Source of the DNA: Vitellaria paradoxa
Taxonomy: Eukaryota; Streptophyta; Magnoliopsida; Ericales; Sapotaceae
Direction of reading: 5' to 3'
DNA length: 64,000 nt
Assembly: GCA_019916065.1 (NCBI GenBank)
Contig: CM034233.1
Location: 15,293,009-15,357,008 of the forward strand
Shown here: one piece after another, positions 42,201 through 52,979 of the stretch
How the letters are laid out: every line of letters starts with the position of its first letter
Numbering within the stretch: position 1 is the stretch's first letter
Position numbers and translations under genes: made by a program
Notes under the pieces: model-generated
The model's database searches: none
What the model was told of the DNA's origin: nothing
The model's input: the letters and a program-made list of their open reading frames with translations, nothing else

Positions 42201-43358
42201 GGACCCAAAAAAAAAAAAAAAGAAGAGAGCCATAATGATTCAAAATTCTCTCTTTTGATTGGTTGTGATGAAAAATAAAAAAATTAGAAAAAAATTTGGG
42301 ATTTATGAAACTAAAACTAATTAAATTAAAAAATTAATATATTGATGAATAACACAAGCTACTTTTATTTTTAAGTACAAGAAATAACATAAATTAATTA
42401 AGAGAATTGGGATGGATTATGCTAGGATTGAACCTAAGCCAACACAAACTTAGTCGGAACCATACATACAACATCTACAATATTATAGAGGCGTTTGGAG
42501 TGTAAAAAAAAAAAAAAAACTAAAAGTTGGTGTTGATGTGATGTTAAAGTGACATGTAACGAAATTTAATTGAAAAAATTTTAAAATTTTGTATAATCTT
42601 TTTGTAAAAATTTGGAACACCAAATAACCTAAGTCTATGACAATGTTAGAAAACTTTTAAAATGAATGGATTTATATTAAATTACATTAAAATATAAGAA
42701 AAAGTTAACCCATTTTTACGTAAAAATGCATGCATGGAAACAAGAGATAGCTAGACAATTATGTATGAATACACGCATAGGGTTCCTCACAATATAATGG
42801 AGGTCATTCTTCCACAGAAAATTTCAAATAATTATTATTTTGTTAAGATTCAAATTCATTTATTTACTTAAATCACTTAAAATAATAATAAATTTACAGT
42901 TAAACAAAATGTTCAATAAATAGTCTGCCTAAATTTTAAATCCATAGATGCAAGTCTGCAACCATACATTACTTGGGAACAAAACACATTTAACATGCAA
43001 TTCCATCAAAATGGGAACAGCTACAAAAGAGAATCGGGGCAGCTCATCCTCAACTATTTCAACAATTACCCGACAAACAGAATTGATCGGCCAATGAAAT
43101 TCAAATTAAACAACTATATATATGTATATATATGATGGATGATAGAGGGGTGTACCAGGTGGTGAAGAACTTGGTGGATTGGGCGACAGCGAAGGCAAAC
43201 AGGGCAGAAATCAGAGGGTAATTCGAAAACATTGAAGAAGAAGAAGAAGAAGACGAAGAAAAATAAGAAGACGAGGAAGAAGAAGAAGACGACAGGGCAG
43301 ATATTGCCTTGGCCGCGTCCACCAGCAAGGTTCCAGATGAAGCCGCCAAATCATCCAT
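39206..43358 (-). CDS. Acid phosphatase/vanadium-dependent haloperoxidase-related membrane protein (DUF212)
   Basis: Five exons on the minus strand: 43358-43156, 42145-41989, 40714-40664, 40557-40465 and 39277-39206, giving 191 aa with consistent phases. After a poly-serine N-terminal region, hydrophobic helices alternate with the conserved blocks FAVAQSTKFFTTW, KERRWDFKQLVGSGGMPSSH, VMHDAVGVRLQAGRQAEVLN and ESRPLRELLGHTPLQVVAG. It ends in a hydrophobic helix. This is the divergent PAP2 (DUF212) family, whose GMPSSHS block recalls the acid phosphatase/haloperoxidase active site; enzymatic activity is not established. It matches Arabidopsis At1g67600, which also neighbours remorin and CDKG2. 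The two serine runs are coded by a GAA/GAC-type repeat (plus strand 43237-43300) and are probably length-variable. Intron 4 holds a MITE, intron 3 a (GA)n tract. Confidence 0.94.
39993..40351. mobile_element. MITE family A, copy 3, in an intron (TSD ATA)
   Basis: Element 39996-40348 (353 bp) runs from GGTCCCATTTGGAGTAAG to ATGCCGAATGCAGCC and is flanked by ATA at 39993-39995 and 40349-40351. It is collinear with the copies at 6694 and 9471, including the hairpin CCGTTCTCACGGATT. It lies in intron 4 of the DUF212 gene. Confidence 0.8.
40951..41091. mobile_element. MITE family C, copy 3 (inverted), in an intron
   Basis: About 141 bp from GTTATGTTTGGTCGGTCAAA to TCTCTTCCAAACAAT. It contains the reverse complement of the family C core (TATCATTTTTATGTCACAT). 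It lies in intron 2 of the DUF212 gene. Target duplication not resolved. Confidence 0.55.
41802..41848. repeat. 13-bp insertion bracketed by a 17-bp direct repeat
   Basis: ATCCCTCTATATAATTT occurs at 41802-41818 and again at 41832-41848. Only TTTTTTGGTAAGT lies between them. On the minus strand the insert reads ACTTACCAAAAAA, which resembles the 3' end of the SINE at 9075-9192 (ACTTACC then poly-A). This looks like an extreme 5'-truncated retroposition. It lies in intron 2 of the DUF212 gene. Confidence 0.6.
42489..42629. mobile_element. MITE-like element in an intron
   Basis: About 141 bp from AGGCGTTTGGAGTGTA to GGAACACCAAATAACC, with inverted ends and an AAATTTAATTGAAAAA core like family C. 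It lies in intron 1 of the DUF212 gene. No clean target duplication found. Confidence 0.5.
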
Positions 43359-43604
43359 TGTCGTCCCTCTTTCTCAACAATACGTGTATATACCTCTGCA
43401 TAATACTTGCGTATTTACAATAATTTTTCCCTTTTGATTAGAGATATATACAAAGACACATTCAAGAGAGAGAGAGAGAGAGAGGTCCGATTCGGGAGAA
43501 GTAACCATCTGAAAATCGAGTTTAGGTTGATTCTCTCTTCGGAGTTTCCACCTGCCCCTCGTTCTGGGGGATCGGACAATCGGTTTGACAATTCCGCCGA
43601 TCAA

Positions 43605-43614
43605 TTTATATATA
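43605..43614 (-). promoter_or_regulatory. TATA box candidate of the DUF212 gene
   Basis: On the minus strand TATATATAAA lies about 250 bp upstream of the ATG at 43358. The implied leader of roughly 220 nt includes an (AG)n tract at about 43467-43483, a common feature of plant core promoters and leaders. Confidence 0.45.
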
Positions 43615-44001
43615 TTAAAACGGGACTTTAAATTTTTTATTTTCTTTTTAAAAAAAAAATATTTTTATTACATCAATAACAAAATCATCCACGTGTTGTA
43701 AATCGAAGCATAAAGCTACTCCATGCATAACTTGTTGACCTAGTTAACAATAAAGAATTGCCCACGCGGCAAGCAATCAACCATTTTCAGCTTTGCTACT
43801 TTTCCTTCCCTGGGTAATTAAAATGTAATCACGGAGAACTTCCAAGATCTAGATGGGTGGCAGACCCAAAAACTCTCTGCTTTTGCGTGCACACCTCTTT
43901 TCATGTATATATATTTATATATATTATGGGCGACGTTGAATCGATCATCCAATATGGGTTCGCTTGAAAGTTGAACATGGGATTGTGCAGTGCATCCTGA
44001 G
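43615..44001. other. Short spacer between RECQL5 and the DUF212 gene
   Basis: Less than 400 bp separate the RECQL5 stop from the DUF212 TATA box. It must hold the RECQL5 3' untranslated region and DUF212 upstream sequence. No other feature seen. Confidence 0.5.
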
Positions 44002-47000
44002 TCATGACATCTCATTTCTGACTAGATTCAGGAGCTCTGCCTTTGCCGCCTCCATTACCGCTTGGAAGTTTATATGCGCGTATCTTCCCCTGCCAATCCA
44101 CAATACTGCCTTAAGTAGCTATTCTTCTCGCTCTTAATAAAAAGAAAAATCTTTTTATGATACTCGTGTGCTAAAAGAAAAATAAATAAAAAAATTAGCT
44201 TCGTTCTCATCTTTTGTCCATGAAAACCTGCAAGAGTACAGGAATGTTAGAGATGATACGATCAAATCAAATAAATCAAATCAATTCATTTGATCTTATT
44301 ATCTTTAACAGGCTTTAAAACCAGTTTAAGTCTTGGTCCCTATAACTGGTTTTGGTTAATGCCAAGCAGCACAAAAAGGTATGCAATGTTCTATTTACTC
44401 TATCCATTGGCGTAAAACCTAGGCTACGAACAAAAAAAAATGTATCATGCAAATTACTACAAGTAGAAATATGTTATAATACCAGAAATGGGTTTTAGAC
44501 CAAAATGCCGAAGGATAAGCTGGACTGCCAATGCCATGCATAATCCTTGCAACAGCTCTTGGAGTAAATTTGGCTTGAGAATTACTCTGCAAAAAGACCT
44601 GTTATAACCAAAGAGACAGAAGAACATTTTAAAATTACAAATACAATCTTCCTTGTGTAGGATAATTACTTAACTCAAACCAACAGTCACCTTTATATCT
44701 GCTCGCAAGAATGGGCTGTGCAAATATAAACCACGTTCTCATTAGTAAAATGAAAAACATATGGATAATAAAAATAGAAGCTTACAGCAATAGTTAAGTC
44801 AACAAGCTTTATCAAAAACACACACAAAATAAAATAAGATGCGGTCAAGTGGATTTCAAGTGTTATTATTTGAATCAATAGGCATTGGTTCTCTGTCTTC
44901 CAATGCAGAGAAGAATTTTTGTGTGAACCCTGCATATAACTGCAAGGAATCATACATCACGTTTTGGGTTTCACTTTTCAACATGACTTCATTAATTGTC
45001 ATGCAGTTTTGGCAATGCAGGAACTTTTGAATTGTAATATTGTAAGGTATTAATGCTAGAAAGGCGACAGTTATATGAATGTAGCGTGTTTGATATGTAT
45101 TTGTCTTTGACTGAAATTACAACTTACGATAAATGTGCATCATATAAAGTAAAGAGTTTCAGATTTGTCAACCTGCTTTGATCCATCTTATTTGGTACTT
45201 CGCTATCATCATCTCTGCTAAAGTATTCCAAAATCATCTTTTGCAAGCACGCTGTATGTTGGGAGTCATTACAACCAGTCATCTTCTTACACATTTGGAC
45301 CGCAAAAGCTGCAGCATTGAACATTGCATCGATTTTCCGCACCTATGTCAAAAGCAGGATGAGAATCATTTGCAAGGAAAAAAGAAAAAAGAAAACAACA
45401 TATTTCAAATTTTTTTAGATCACACTGGCCAAGCTGTTGGCTGTGGACATTCATGAAAACAATATGGGCTCCTATAACTGGCTACGCCAATTATGCATCA
45501 GTCCATGTCATGTGAAACAGATTAAATGTGTGCTGCTATACAATTATTTATTGACCTTTGACTTCAGCAAAACATGACAAATGCAGTTCAATAACTAAAG
45601 TGGGCACTGGGGCTCATATTTCCCAGGTTTCGTTCTGTAGTATACCAATGCAGAATTAATTAATTCAAGCAAGGAATTCTGAATGCAATAAAGCCCAGCA
45701 TTTGAGACACACTATTTCCATGGTTCAGAAGTCAAATTGATGATTCATAATTTTACATCATTTAGCCAATAATTGTTTCCCTGCATATATAGTCATATTG
45801 AATTAGCATGGTCATATTCAATCACCTTGCAACTTTCAACCTCAGATAACCACTTTGTAATATGTGCTGTGAGAGAGAAAAAATCTTTTGGGACATCCAC
45901 AATGGTATAGCAATAAGCTGGATCCTTCATTTCATAAGTAATCTCTCCCCCTGACTAAGACAAGAAAAAATAAATTAATCTGTCAGTCAAGAATACACCC
46001 ACGCAGTTTGTCCTAAATTTATCATATGGCTGTTCAATTCCTTGCTCCTATAAGTTGACAGAACTAAAATTCCAAGCCAGAATACTACTGCTACTTTGAA
46101 GCTGGGAAGGTAACAAAACATTCTTTCAAATCTACTTCATTGTGATAAATATTTCATGCCATGATGGGATAATATCTCAACTTCACTGAGTGTATTAAAA
46201 ATAACTAAAATCCATCTGTTCAATCTTGCTGACACCTTGATGATTACATCTATCTTTAATATTGCAACCCACACCCCAAAGTGATGGTCAATCTTTTAAA
46301 CAGATTGTTTTGCATTTTCTATAGTCACCAATGGATGTGTTATCAAACAAAGGAAAAAACATGAAAGCAGCCAGAATTGTTAACTATAGACTACACCATT
46401 CAAAACACAATTTCTTGGGGGGGGGGGGGGGGAACCAACAATAGCAATAACTCATAACATAAAACTAGTTATGGGAAAATCTGCAAGAATATACAAACCT
46501 TTAACTTTTGCAACTGATTTAAAATGTCAACAGCAGAAACCCCAATGCTATTTGCAACAGTTGGTAAGTCAAACACATATTGCCCATGCCTAGTATCAGA
46601 CCTGAAAATGTGAAGCATAACCTTTTCCTAATAAGAGTTACATGAAGGAAAAGCATTTCACTTCTTGAAGTAATCAGAGCTAAAGACTGCACATACTTCT
46701 TCAGAATTGCTGCAATCACAATATCCTTAGCAGCAAGCGAAGCAGCTGCAGTCTGTAATTTTTATTACCATAATAATCAAATATTAACAAAAAGACATTA
46801 GAACAAGATCAAACAAAAATAAGCTCACAAAGTATCCATAGTTTTTAATGGCAAGCAGCAGTTGACAAACTGACAAGCTTAAGTTACTCAGATGTAAATT
46901 TATTCCATGGACGAACTCCACCGTGGTTATGAAAGAGGAACCGAGGACTAAATTGAACCCTCTTGCAAATCCATGCCATTAAATGGCACTGCCAAATCAG

Positions 47001-50000
47001 CTAGAAAATGTTTTAATAACATCCGTAGCTTATCTCTCTATCCATCATTGAATGCAACAGAAGTATGGTCTGAAACAATTTGCAACCCACCTGATGGAAA
47101 TTCAAATTGCATGTTACATTTATCTGCGGAAGGAGGTGCAAGTATTGCATTTCACCCACCTCCAAGTGTGTTAGAATAGTCAGCATCACCTACCAAATTC
47201 GAAAACCAGCAGTTCAGCTGTTAAGATACACATCTGGCTGAGAATTCAATCAAAAGACATTTTCTTAACATTCTAGTATTTCTAACATGAGGAAGGAGCT
47301 AATTATATACTCTAATAGCGCAGATTTAACTGATAAAAATGAACCTAACTTCTCAAAATAAAATGTTAGAAGTGTAAAATGAAACATTTTCAGGAAATCA
47401 GAGATATCATTCCTCCTATGTCAGAAGCACTCAAGTACTAGAGTAGGTGGAAAGAACCTCTTCTTTCATATCAAATTTACGAGCAGACTCTTTGACTAAC
47501 GAACAAATTTTCCCATTTGAATCCTTGTCAGTTGTAAAAACTTGAGAGAGGAATCTGCTAACCGCATATTCATCTACACCATCGCTGAGAAGCAGAATAT
47601 TGTTAGCCGATCTCAGATATTGCAATTCCTTAAAATTGAAATTCAACAGAAAATTAAATACATCAAACCACCTGTATGCAAGACTACGAAGCTTAAAATA
47701 TGTGTTTTCATCAAAAAGGAGATGGCAGTAAGATAATCTACCGTCCCGTCCTGCACGTCCAGTCTCCTACAGAAAAGCATGATTCTTCTTTTTAGGCATA
47801 TTTTGACTTGAAAATTTCCTTCCAAACAACCAGCAGTTAAGAAACAAAGACCCACCTGAACATACTCTTCCATGCTTTCTGGCAAAGTGTAATGGATAAC
47901 CTAAGACATGCATTTAGGAAGTTTCAGTATATTTTACCTAATACAGTGCCATACTGGATGTATATATTGTGAAAACAGATTATTTCTTGGGGGTAGGCAA
48001 CCGAACATATAATGTTGCTGTTGCTGTTGAGTTGCATTGCTCCGTTTAAGTAAAGCCCAGACAGAGTTGATGAAAGCATTCCAAAGAATTATGCCAAGCT
48101 ACCAACACAATACATGTGACATGATACAGTTTTGGTAGAGGATCGTGATTGTCTAAATTTCATATGGACTAAATTTGAGTGTCCATTAGAGAAAATAAAG
48201 TAGAATAATCAAACTAATATTTTAAGGTTCTTATTCTTACAGCTCCAACATCCTTCTTGTCAAGTCCCATGCCAAATGCCACAGTTGCAACAACCTTCCA
48301 AGAAATAAAATAAATAAAGAGAAAAAGAGAGTCAAATAAATTGTCATTTGGTAAGACACCTTAGCTAATGATATCAACTAAAATGCTAATATATTTCAAC
48401 CTACACTGAACCAGAATAATTTCCTCACCACTCTTATCTTGTTGGAACAAAATAATTCTTGAATACGGCTCCGATCCTTTGCAGGTATACCACTGTGGTA
48501 ACTCTAAATTTTTTCAAGGTGTTTGTCAATGTCAGGATAAGAATAGCATTAAACTGTTCATGATAAACAGAACCGAGAAAGTGAATGAGAAGCTAACCAT
48601 AGCTGAAATATTGTTGTCACATAAGTATTTGCTTATCAAATCAGTTTCGGACTGCAAAAGTCAATACATTACTCAAATGTCAGTGACGTTGCAATGCAAG
48701 TAGCCATTGAATACAATTCCAGTGGCAAAAAATCATCTTAAGAAAATAATTAAAACCTCAGTACATGCCACTTTTGGCAGGAATAATCATGTACTAACCT
48801 GAAATTTGCAGTATATAATGATGCTTTGAACTTCCACCAAGGGGGAGGATTTGAGCAACACCATCAGGTCCTTCATTCTGTTGTGGAAAAGGGGGTGGAG
48901 AAGAATTGAATATATTCAGTAAACAGGCAATGAAAATCAAAAAGCGATTAACATAGATGTAAAATTATGACTCATCCTGATACGCAGAAAAATTACAGCA
49001 ACTTTACTTGAAAACAAGCATTTACACTTGCCTATTTCTACTCGAAGTGACTGATAACTGTAAGTTGTCCCTCAAATGGGATGCCTTGACGAGATTTGTT
49101 GGGGGAATCTCCAGAGCACACATCACATCCTTCAAAGTTTTGGTGGTTGCAGTTGCAGTCATTGCAAGAATGCATTGAACATTAAGCCTAGTACGAAGTA
49201 AGGATGCCCTTAGCCTTATATATGAAGGCCGGAAATTGTGTGACCTATAAAAATGCATTAGGCTTAGTATAAATCATGCAGAAATGCAGACAACATAATG
49301 TGAGTTCAGCTAGAGGGCAACAGAAAAAACTAGAAAGGGAATTCACAAAGTGAGGAGACTGATTAAAAAAAAAAAAATTGTTAAAGTTCTGCAACAGCTC
49401 ACCATTCAGAAATGCAATGGGCTTCATCTACCACCACAAGTGATATAGGTGGAGTGTTAGAGAATATTGATATAAATTCTGCATTTAAAAACCTCTCTGG
49501 TGAAACAAAAAGCACCTGCAACATAAACTATACTAATTAAGCTTTTCAAACGAATATCCATAACCAGTTATTTATTAAACAATATCATATATGTACAGAA
49601 CAAATTGCTTGTGACTTGGACTCGGTCAAAACAGTCCTGAAATTCTATCTGTTCTTTCACAAAATAAATACAACAATAGGGAAACCGAAGGAGCTGCAAT
49701 CAAATTCAAATACATAAAAAAGTCACCTTTATGGTTCCTTCTTGTAGCAGCCTCAGTGTTTCAGACATATCTTCAGGTGTCTACAACAAGAAGATCCAAG
49801 AAAAATCAATTTATGCAATATATTAAAACCACAAATAGGAAGGGACTGTTAGAATTTTTTATATTAGATTATGATATATTATTTTTATATATTGCCTACG
49901 CCATGTTGAAATAAAAAAATAAAAGATAAGAAATAATAGAATTGGAGAGAAAATATAAACTTTATATCTTGTCATATAATTTATAAAGGTAAAGAATAGG

Positions 50001-51313
50001 GTAAAGAATAGGCCTTTAAATAGACATACAATAAGAGGTATGTATAATAACGATCTATGTACCAAAATAAAACTATCTACTTACTAAATATTAAAATATA
50101 AAATATTCTTATATAAATAATATATCATAATCTAATATAAAATATTCTAACAGGAACTAAGAAATACCACCACCTGAGTGCTAGAAAGAAGGCCGCCCTC
50201 AATCATCGGAGGTAGCTGTTTAAGTTGATCGATCATCAACGCGACCAACGGACTCACAACAAGTATAATCCCCGGTAAGACCATCGCCGGCAGTTGATAA
50301 CAGAGTGACTTCCCCGCCCCTGTTGGCAAAACCACCATAGTCGATTTCCCAGAAAGAACCATCTTGATTGCCTCCAACTGCCCATCACGAAACGACTCGT
50401 ATCCATGAGTGAGCTTCAACAACTTCAGTAGATTCTCATCTGATGACCCATCTCGAACGCCTAATACCGCCTCTTCAATAAACTCTTCGTCTATTTCATA
50501 TCTAGGCCGCTTACCCCCCTGAGGACTCTCCAAAACCAAACCATCTTCATCGCAAAAACCTCTGTTCTCACCCTCAACACCACCTCTTTTTTTTCTCTTA
50601 CTTCGCTGAAAGGACCTGCGACCGCTTGCTCCAGTATAAACCTTTCGCTTGCTCTTGAACTTGAACTTGCCTCCATGGCCGTTGATGTTTAGCCTCACAA
50701 AATTACCTTCATTACCACATTTCGGCCGCTTCACTGGCAGTACATGAACATTGTTTCCTCCGATCAGATTAGGATGTCTCTTCACAACCTTTGCCAAATT
50801 CCCAGCACGAACCGCTCCACCTTCTATCTCCCGCGAAGCCTTATCCACAGCAACCTTCTCGATCGAATCTGAAGCAAGACTTGGACCATCCTTAATAGAC
50901 TCCACATTGAAACTCGGTCTTCGGATCTTCGAGAACGATGCAAACTTAGATAAGCACAAACCCCCGGCGGAAACGTTTCCGATTGTACCGTCGACAGAAA
51001 AGGCCTGATTTTCATCCAATGGGCGGCGGATTTGAAACGGCAAGCCGGAGAGCTCTGGCGAGGGCATTGGGGCCGGAGATGGCTCTGGTTGAGAGGGCTT
51101 GGTGTTAGGTTTAGAGAGTGGTTTTCCTGGCTTGGAGGATGATTTAGGTTTAGATTTAGGTTTGGACTTCGAATTTGGGCACGGCTGCGTAGTGAATGCC
51201 TTAAACTTGGTCCTAGATTTGTTGGGAGAAAGAAGAGTGGGTGGCGGCCGTTGTAGATCTCTGGGCGGCGTTGCTGAGATATGAGAGCCGTCCGAGTCGG
51301 AGTCGGAATCCAT
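44002..51313 (-). CDS. RECQL5: RecQ-type ATP-dependent DNA helicase, Q-like 5
   Basis: Nineteen coding exons on the minus strand: 51313-50174, 49780-49727, 49515-49403, 49244-49032, 48877-48799, 48651-48598, 48503-48429, 48294-48241, 47900-47856, 47766-47672, 47584-47458, 47189-47091, 46752-46697, 46601-46499, 45954-45826, 45342-45173, 44715-44691, 44598-44483 and 44089-44002. This gives 944 aa, near Arabidopsis At1g27880. Helicase motifs in order: [16 protein letters not shown] (motif 0), [14 protein letters not shown] (I, K~335), [12 protein letters not shown] (Ia), DEAHC (II, ~428), AMTATATT (III), IIIYCKFQ (IV), [12 protein letters not shown] (V) and [10 protein letters not shown] (VI, ~610). 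It unwinds DNA 3'-5' in replication and repair (family knowledge). No HRDC domain is seen. The N-terminal ~290 aa are basic and disordered. The first true ATG is 51313 ([11 protein letters not shown]). Intron 4 is GC-AG. Confidence 0.95.
49842..50157 (-). mobile_element. Solo-LTR-like (or MITE) insertion in RECQL5 intron 1
   Basis: Segment 49847-50152 (306 bp) starts TGTTAGAATTTTTTATATTAG and ends in CTAATATAAAATATTCTAACA, so the ends are TG...CA and also inverted over ~40 bp. GGGAC (49842-49846) and GGAAC (50153-50157) could be a decayed 5-bp duplication. On the minus strand a TATTTAAAGGCC TATA-like motif sits mid-element, as in Copia LTRs. It ends 22 bp from the exon 1 border. A long-TIR MITE remains possible. 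Confidence 0.6.
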
Positions 51314-52979
51314 AGAAGACGATGAATGTCGAGAGTAGCGACTCGCGAAGGAGACCGCAATTGGGAGATTGTGAGTTCCTTTCTGCAATTGAAAGTTTTC
51401 CCGCCATTTGCAGTGGGTTTTTTTTTTTTTTTTTTTTTTTTTGGGTGATTACCACTATCAAAAAATGCAGTAAAGTGCAAAATAATCCCAAAAAAAAAGA
51501 AAAAAAATATATATATATATTATATTTAATTAGATTTATATCTTACGTAAAAAAAATTATTATTTGTAAAAATAGGGGCATTGAATTTTTTAAAAATAAA
51601 ATAATATTTCATTGTAATATAAAAATTGGTAAAAATATTTTTTTATCTATCAATTTTTGTAAAAAAAAAAAAATTTCTTAACGTGGGATACAAATTTAGT
51701 TTTATTTAACAAATTTAATCATTTTTTTTTATATTTTAGTTCAAATTACGAAAGAACTATTTGTTGAATTTTAAATTCAGATAAATCATATATTTTGAGT
51801 CAAAATTCAAAGGATAACTATTTTTTTATTATTTTTTTACTCGACAACAGTAAATTCATAATATGACATTTTTTTTTTTTTTGGTGAAAGACCTTTTTGT
51901 ATTATTAATATTAATTCTTGCTTAAAAACTAAAAAAATAGAGCCTATTTTCGTAGTTGCTTCTCTGATACCAAAACACACTATTTATGTATTAATATTTA
52001 ATTGTTATTTGAAGTTATAAAAAGCATAAGCATCAATTAAATTTTTTTCTTTTGGGGACAAGTAAATCACAAATATCCGGTTGTCACCTTGTTTGATTTG
52101 ATGTTATTATACAGTCAATGTACTCTTTTCCGGCCATTGACTCTAAATTTCAGAACTGAGCCATCTTTAATTTCTGATTAAAAAATAAGGATAAAAAATT
52201 TAAACTATTTTGAGCCGTTTGATTGGCCAAACTTTTAGTCAAAAAGTACAATAAAAATGAAAAGATGTGACATAAAAATGATATATGTTAAAATTTAATT
52301 GGAAAAAAATATAAAAAATAGTTAGAAATTAGTGAATTTTGATAAAATTTTATATGCCAAACAGGACCTTCATCAAATATACACTCTGAAGAGAAACAAG
52401 TAAAAATTGTTGGAAAAATGGAAATTGATACATGGGCCAAGTGCTTTTAGCCTAATGAAAATGGCCTTTGTATTATCTACCACAATTTTTTTTGTTTTTC
52501 TTTCTTTTTAAAAAAAAAAAAAAGAAAAAGAAAATGTCTGATAAACGAAAAAAAGGAAAGAATTCTAGAATAAAAGCCATGAACTGAAAGTCTGAATAAT
52601 AAATAAATTAAAGACATATATGTGTAACAATCATTATGTAAAAATGAATCTGTTTCGAATTCACACTTATGTTGCAACACAAGAAAAAAGAATTCACACT
52701 ACTCTCTGCTGACTTAGAAGTAGAAACGAATGCAATTAGGAGTAACAAGAATAGGGCAATTGAAGCAGTCACAGAGACCCCTCCAACGCCTCTCACTATC
52801 ATCAGCCTGATAAAAATTAAAACTTTACAATGATTATATATCAAAATATATAGGACAACCCTGCTTCTAAATTAAATAAAATAAAAAATTGAACCAATCA
52901 ATAACCAATTGCCATTCATCCAAACAGCCTCCATAATGTAGAGAAAAAACAAACAAGCACTCGTCATCCTATCCTCCCA
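51314..52979. other. Spacer upstream of RECQL5
   Basis: Begins with a ~24-bp T run at about 51419-51442 just upstream of the RECQL5 ATG, followed by AT-rich DNA. A family C MITE is at 52213-52369. The part near 52600-52979 probably contains the 3' end of the BPP-like gene. A possible spliced 3' exon starts at about 52806 (TTTTTATCAG|GCTGATG, minus strand), but no matching donor was found. Confidence 0.4.
52213..52369. mobile_element. MITE family C, copy 2
   Basis: About 157 bp from GCCGTTTGATTGGCCAAAC to TATGCCAAACAGGAC. It is collinear with 9960-10104 (shared AAAAAGTACAATAAAA and AAATTTAATTGGAAAA). The target duplication is not clear. Confidence 0.6.

Noticed and set aside
51314..51388. Longer N-terminus for RECQL5
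   Set aside because: The upstream in-frame start would be TTG; the ATG at 51313 matches the conserved SDSDGSH start.
52608..52844. Hydrophobic frame (GVGGVSVTASIALFLLLL) as a separate small membrane protein
   Set aside because: It overlaps what is probably the 3' end of the BPP-type gene, and the likely splice acceptor at 52806 cuts it; no independent start or promoter.
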